Shown: piece after piece, positions 59,406 through 60,625 of the stretch
Layout of the letters: the number at the start of each line of letters is the position of its first letter
Position numbering within the stretch: the first letter of the stretch is position 1
Source of the DNA: Desulfobacteraceae bacterium
GTDB taxonomy: Bacteria; Desulfobacterota; Desulfobacteria; Desulfobacterales; Desulfosalsimonadaceae
Assembly (NCBI GenBank): GCA_021737045.1
Contig: JAIPES010000005.1
Span: 1 to 60,625 of the forward strand
Reading direction: 5' to 3'
DNA length: 60,625 nt
The notes under the pieces: generated by a model
What the model saw: only the letters and a program-made list of their open reading frames with translations
What the model was told of the DNA's origin: nothing
The model's database searches: none
Position numbers and translations under genes: made by a program

Positions 59406-60445
59406 GCCATGACTCCAAAGGGTTGATGGATTTCCAAAATCCGGCCGACCCGGTCAAGGACTTCCGGGGAGGCCGAATCCGGGATCTGGGGGCTTTGATC
59501 CGTATCTGCCGTTAATTCCGATAGCACACTGCCCACGCACCTGACAAGGGCTGCGGGCTCATATCCGCCTTCCAGGACAAAAAGCAGCGGGGTTTTGCCC
59601 CTGGCGGTGTCTGCGGCATCCAGGATCAACCGGGTCATGCGGGCATAGATGTTTTCAGAAAAAAAGCATCTTCCCACAGGATCGTCGCTGTGGGCGTCAA
59701 ACCCGGCTGCCACCATGATCAGCTCCGGTGCAAAACCCCGGATCACCGGCACCAGGGTGCGGGAATAGAGATACACCATGTCCTGATCCGTAAAATCCCG
59801 GGACAATTCAATGTTCATGGTGTATCCCCGGCCCGGCCCGGCCCCGGTCTCCTGCATGGCCCCGGTGTAGGGATAAAGCATCCGGTCATGGGTGGAGAAA
59901 TAATAAATCCGGTTGTTTTCGTAGAAAATATCGTTGATGCCGTTTCCGTGGTGCACGTCCCAGTCCACAACCAGAATCCGGCCGACATTGTGGCGGGCCC
60001 GGGCATATTCGGCAGCCACTGCAATGTTGTTGAAAACGCAGAAGCCGCCGGAGCGGTCCGGCAGGGCGTGGTGGCCCGGGGGCCGGATAAGGGCGAAAAA
60101 GGCCTGACACTGTTTTTCCAGGAGTACATCCACGCCCTGCATGCAGGCGCCTGCCGCCAGCCATGCAGCCATGTGGGACATGGCGCTCACCGGAGTGTCC
60201 GGGGCCAGGTTGGTCATCGGCAGTTCAGCGGTTTTCAGAATCCGGCGGACATGGGCCGGGGTGTGCACCCGCTCCACGTCCTCCAGGGCTGCGGGCCACG
60301 GCTGGAATTCCATGACCCGGTCTGAAAAATCCCGGTCCAGCATACGGTAGAGTTCCTGGATCCGTCTGGGGTGTTCGGGGTGGAAATGACCGGTTTTGTG
60401 CTCCACAAACCGATCATCCCGTGTCACCCCGACTTTTAACCCCAT
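59402..60445 (-). CDS. HDAC-superfamily deacetylase (AcuC-like)
   Basis: A 347-residue class I/II histone-deacetylase-like enzyme. The zinc and catalytic motifs are complete: IRPPGHHALPDRSGGFC, VDWDVHHGNGINDIF, VAAGFDAHSDDP and a late LEGGYEP. In bacteria such enzymes (AcuC) remove acetyl groups from lysines of proteins, chiefly acyl-CoA synthetases, or act on acetyl-polyamines. Translational coupling to the acyl-CoA synthetase points to the first role. It appears to be the first gene of the operon that runs to 52578. Confidence 0.92.
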   Translation of the reverse strand: MGLKVGVTRDDRFVEHKTGHFHPEHPRRIQELYRMLDRDFSDRVMEFQPWPAALEDVERVHTPAHVRRILKTAELPMTNLAPDTPVSAMSHMAAWLAAGACMQGVDVLLEKQCQAFFALIRPPGHHALPDRSGGFCVFNNIAVAAEYARARHNVGRILVVDWDVHHGNGINDIFYENNRIYYFSTHDRMLYPYTGAMQETGAGPGRGYTMNIELSRDFTDQDMVYLYSRTLVPVIRGFAPELIMVAAGFDAHSDDPVGRCFFSENIYARMTRLILDAADTARGKTPLLFVLEGGYEPAALVRCVGSVLSELTADTDQSPQIPDSASPEVLDRVGRILEIHQPFGVMA

Positions 60446-60482
60446 CTTCGGTTTTCTCCGGTTTTTTTCAGCACGTGATCAC

Positions 60483-60625
60483 TTGATGGCACCGCAAAAA
60501 GTTCAATATCTGCGTTACGCGCGATTTCTCAGAATTTCACGTACGGATAAGTACGCTGCATTCTTCGAAATCGCGCAAGCCTTGATCTTGAACTTTTTAC
60601 AGCGCCATCTGAAAATCGACTTTTT
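60483..60625 (+). repeat. Interspersed hairpin repeat, copy D (cut by the window end)
   Basis: It starts with the left terminal motif TTGATGGCACCGCAAAAAG, runs through the same core hairpin as copy A and ends inside the second right-hand motif because the window ends. The last 122 bases are identical to 5-126. It stands upstream of the HDAC-type gene (start 60445) in the same orientation as copies A and B. Confidence 0.92.

Noticed and set aside
1-60625. CRISPR arrays, rRNA genes, integrase or transposase genes, prophage
   Set aside because: None was seen: repeats are few and dispersed with no regular spacing, and no phage or transposase motif appears in any supported frame.

Overview
The window looks like a contig from an anaerobic, Gram-negative, sulfate-reducer-like member of the Desulfobacterota (Desulfobacterales type). 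This rests on gene content and gene order, not on a marker phylogeny: a type IV pilus pilMNOPQ operon, tilS-ftsH-folP-ybbR order, an SRP RNA with an Alu-like part, a TRAP/4-hydroxybutyryl-CoA-dehydratase catabolic cluster, several acyl-CoA ligases, and a probable selenoprotein. Both ends of the window lie inside the same interspersed repeat, which suggests an assembly contig broken at repeats.

Layout. 1-3.6 kb (minus): periplasmic thioredoxin, DsbD and ProC. 3.8-7.4 kb (plus): YggT, PilT, a second PilT/PilU-type ATPase, a zinc-ribbon/receiver-like protein and a 56-residue protein. 7.4-13.2 kb (minus): overlapping operon tilS-ftsH-folP-ybbR-coaX. 13.3-16.5 kb (plus): SRP RNA, grpE, dnaK. 16.7-20 kb: an acyl-CoA ligase, a repeat copy, a small protein and LysA. 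20.5-25.9 kb (plus): pilMNOPQ. 26-27 kb: a repeat copy, a small membrane protein gene with an in-frame UGA and a SECIS-like hairpin, ssb, and tatA on the minus strand. 27.5-35.2 kb (plus): MetE-like methyltransferase, MoxR ATPase with VWA partner, SH3 protein, PfkB kinase, TPR protein, RecD2. 35.2-36.0 kb: decayed trkA-trkH. 36.1-36.3 kb: tRNA-Lys and tRNA-Glu. 36.5-37.7 kb: short repeats around a DUF4197 gene. 37.7-41.6 kb (minus): thioesterase, Uup ABC-F ATPase, M20 peptidase.

41.7-52.5 kb (plus) is a substrate-specific catabolic island. It holds a TetR-SDR fusion regulator behind a palindromic operator candidate, two 4-hydroxybutyryl-CoA-dehydratase-type Fe-S flavoproteins, a three-part TRAP transporter with a universal stress protein, a second SDR and an acyl-CoA ligase. 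The parts fit uptake of an organic acid, CoA activation, and radical dehydration or redox steps toward an enoyl-CoA.

52.6-60.4 kb (minus) joins signalling and envelope functions: an HDAC-family deacetylase translationally coupled to an acyl-CoA ligase, an unknown protein, a receiver-PP2C-HATPase protein, UppP, and a WecG/TagA-like protein fused to two STAS domains. The phosphatase/kinase and STAS domains form a plausible partner-switching module built into undecaprenyl-lipid glycan metabolism. The glycosyltransferase-like domain has lost residues normally conserved in its family.

The strongest candidates for undescribed biology are the hidden selenoprotein at 26302-26493, the STAS/pseudo-WecG partner-switching operon at 52820-56824, and the TetR-SDR fusion at 41783-43156. 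A family of ~140-bp hairpin-forming repeats (four long copies, two short derivatives) runs through the window.
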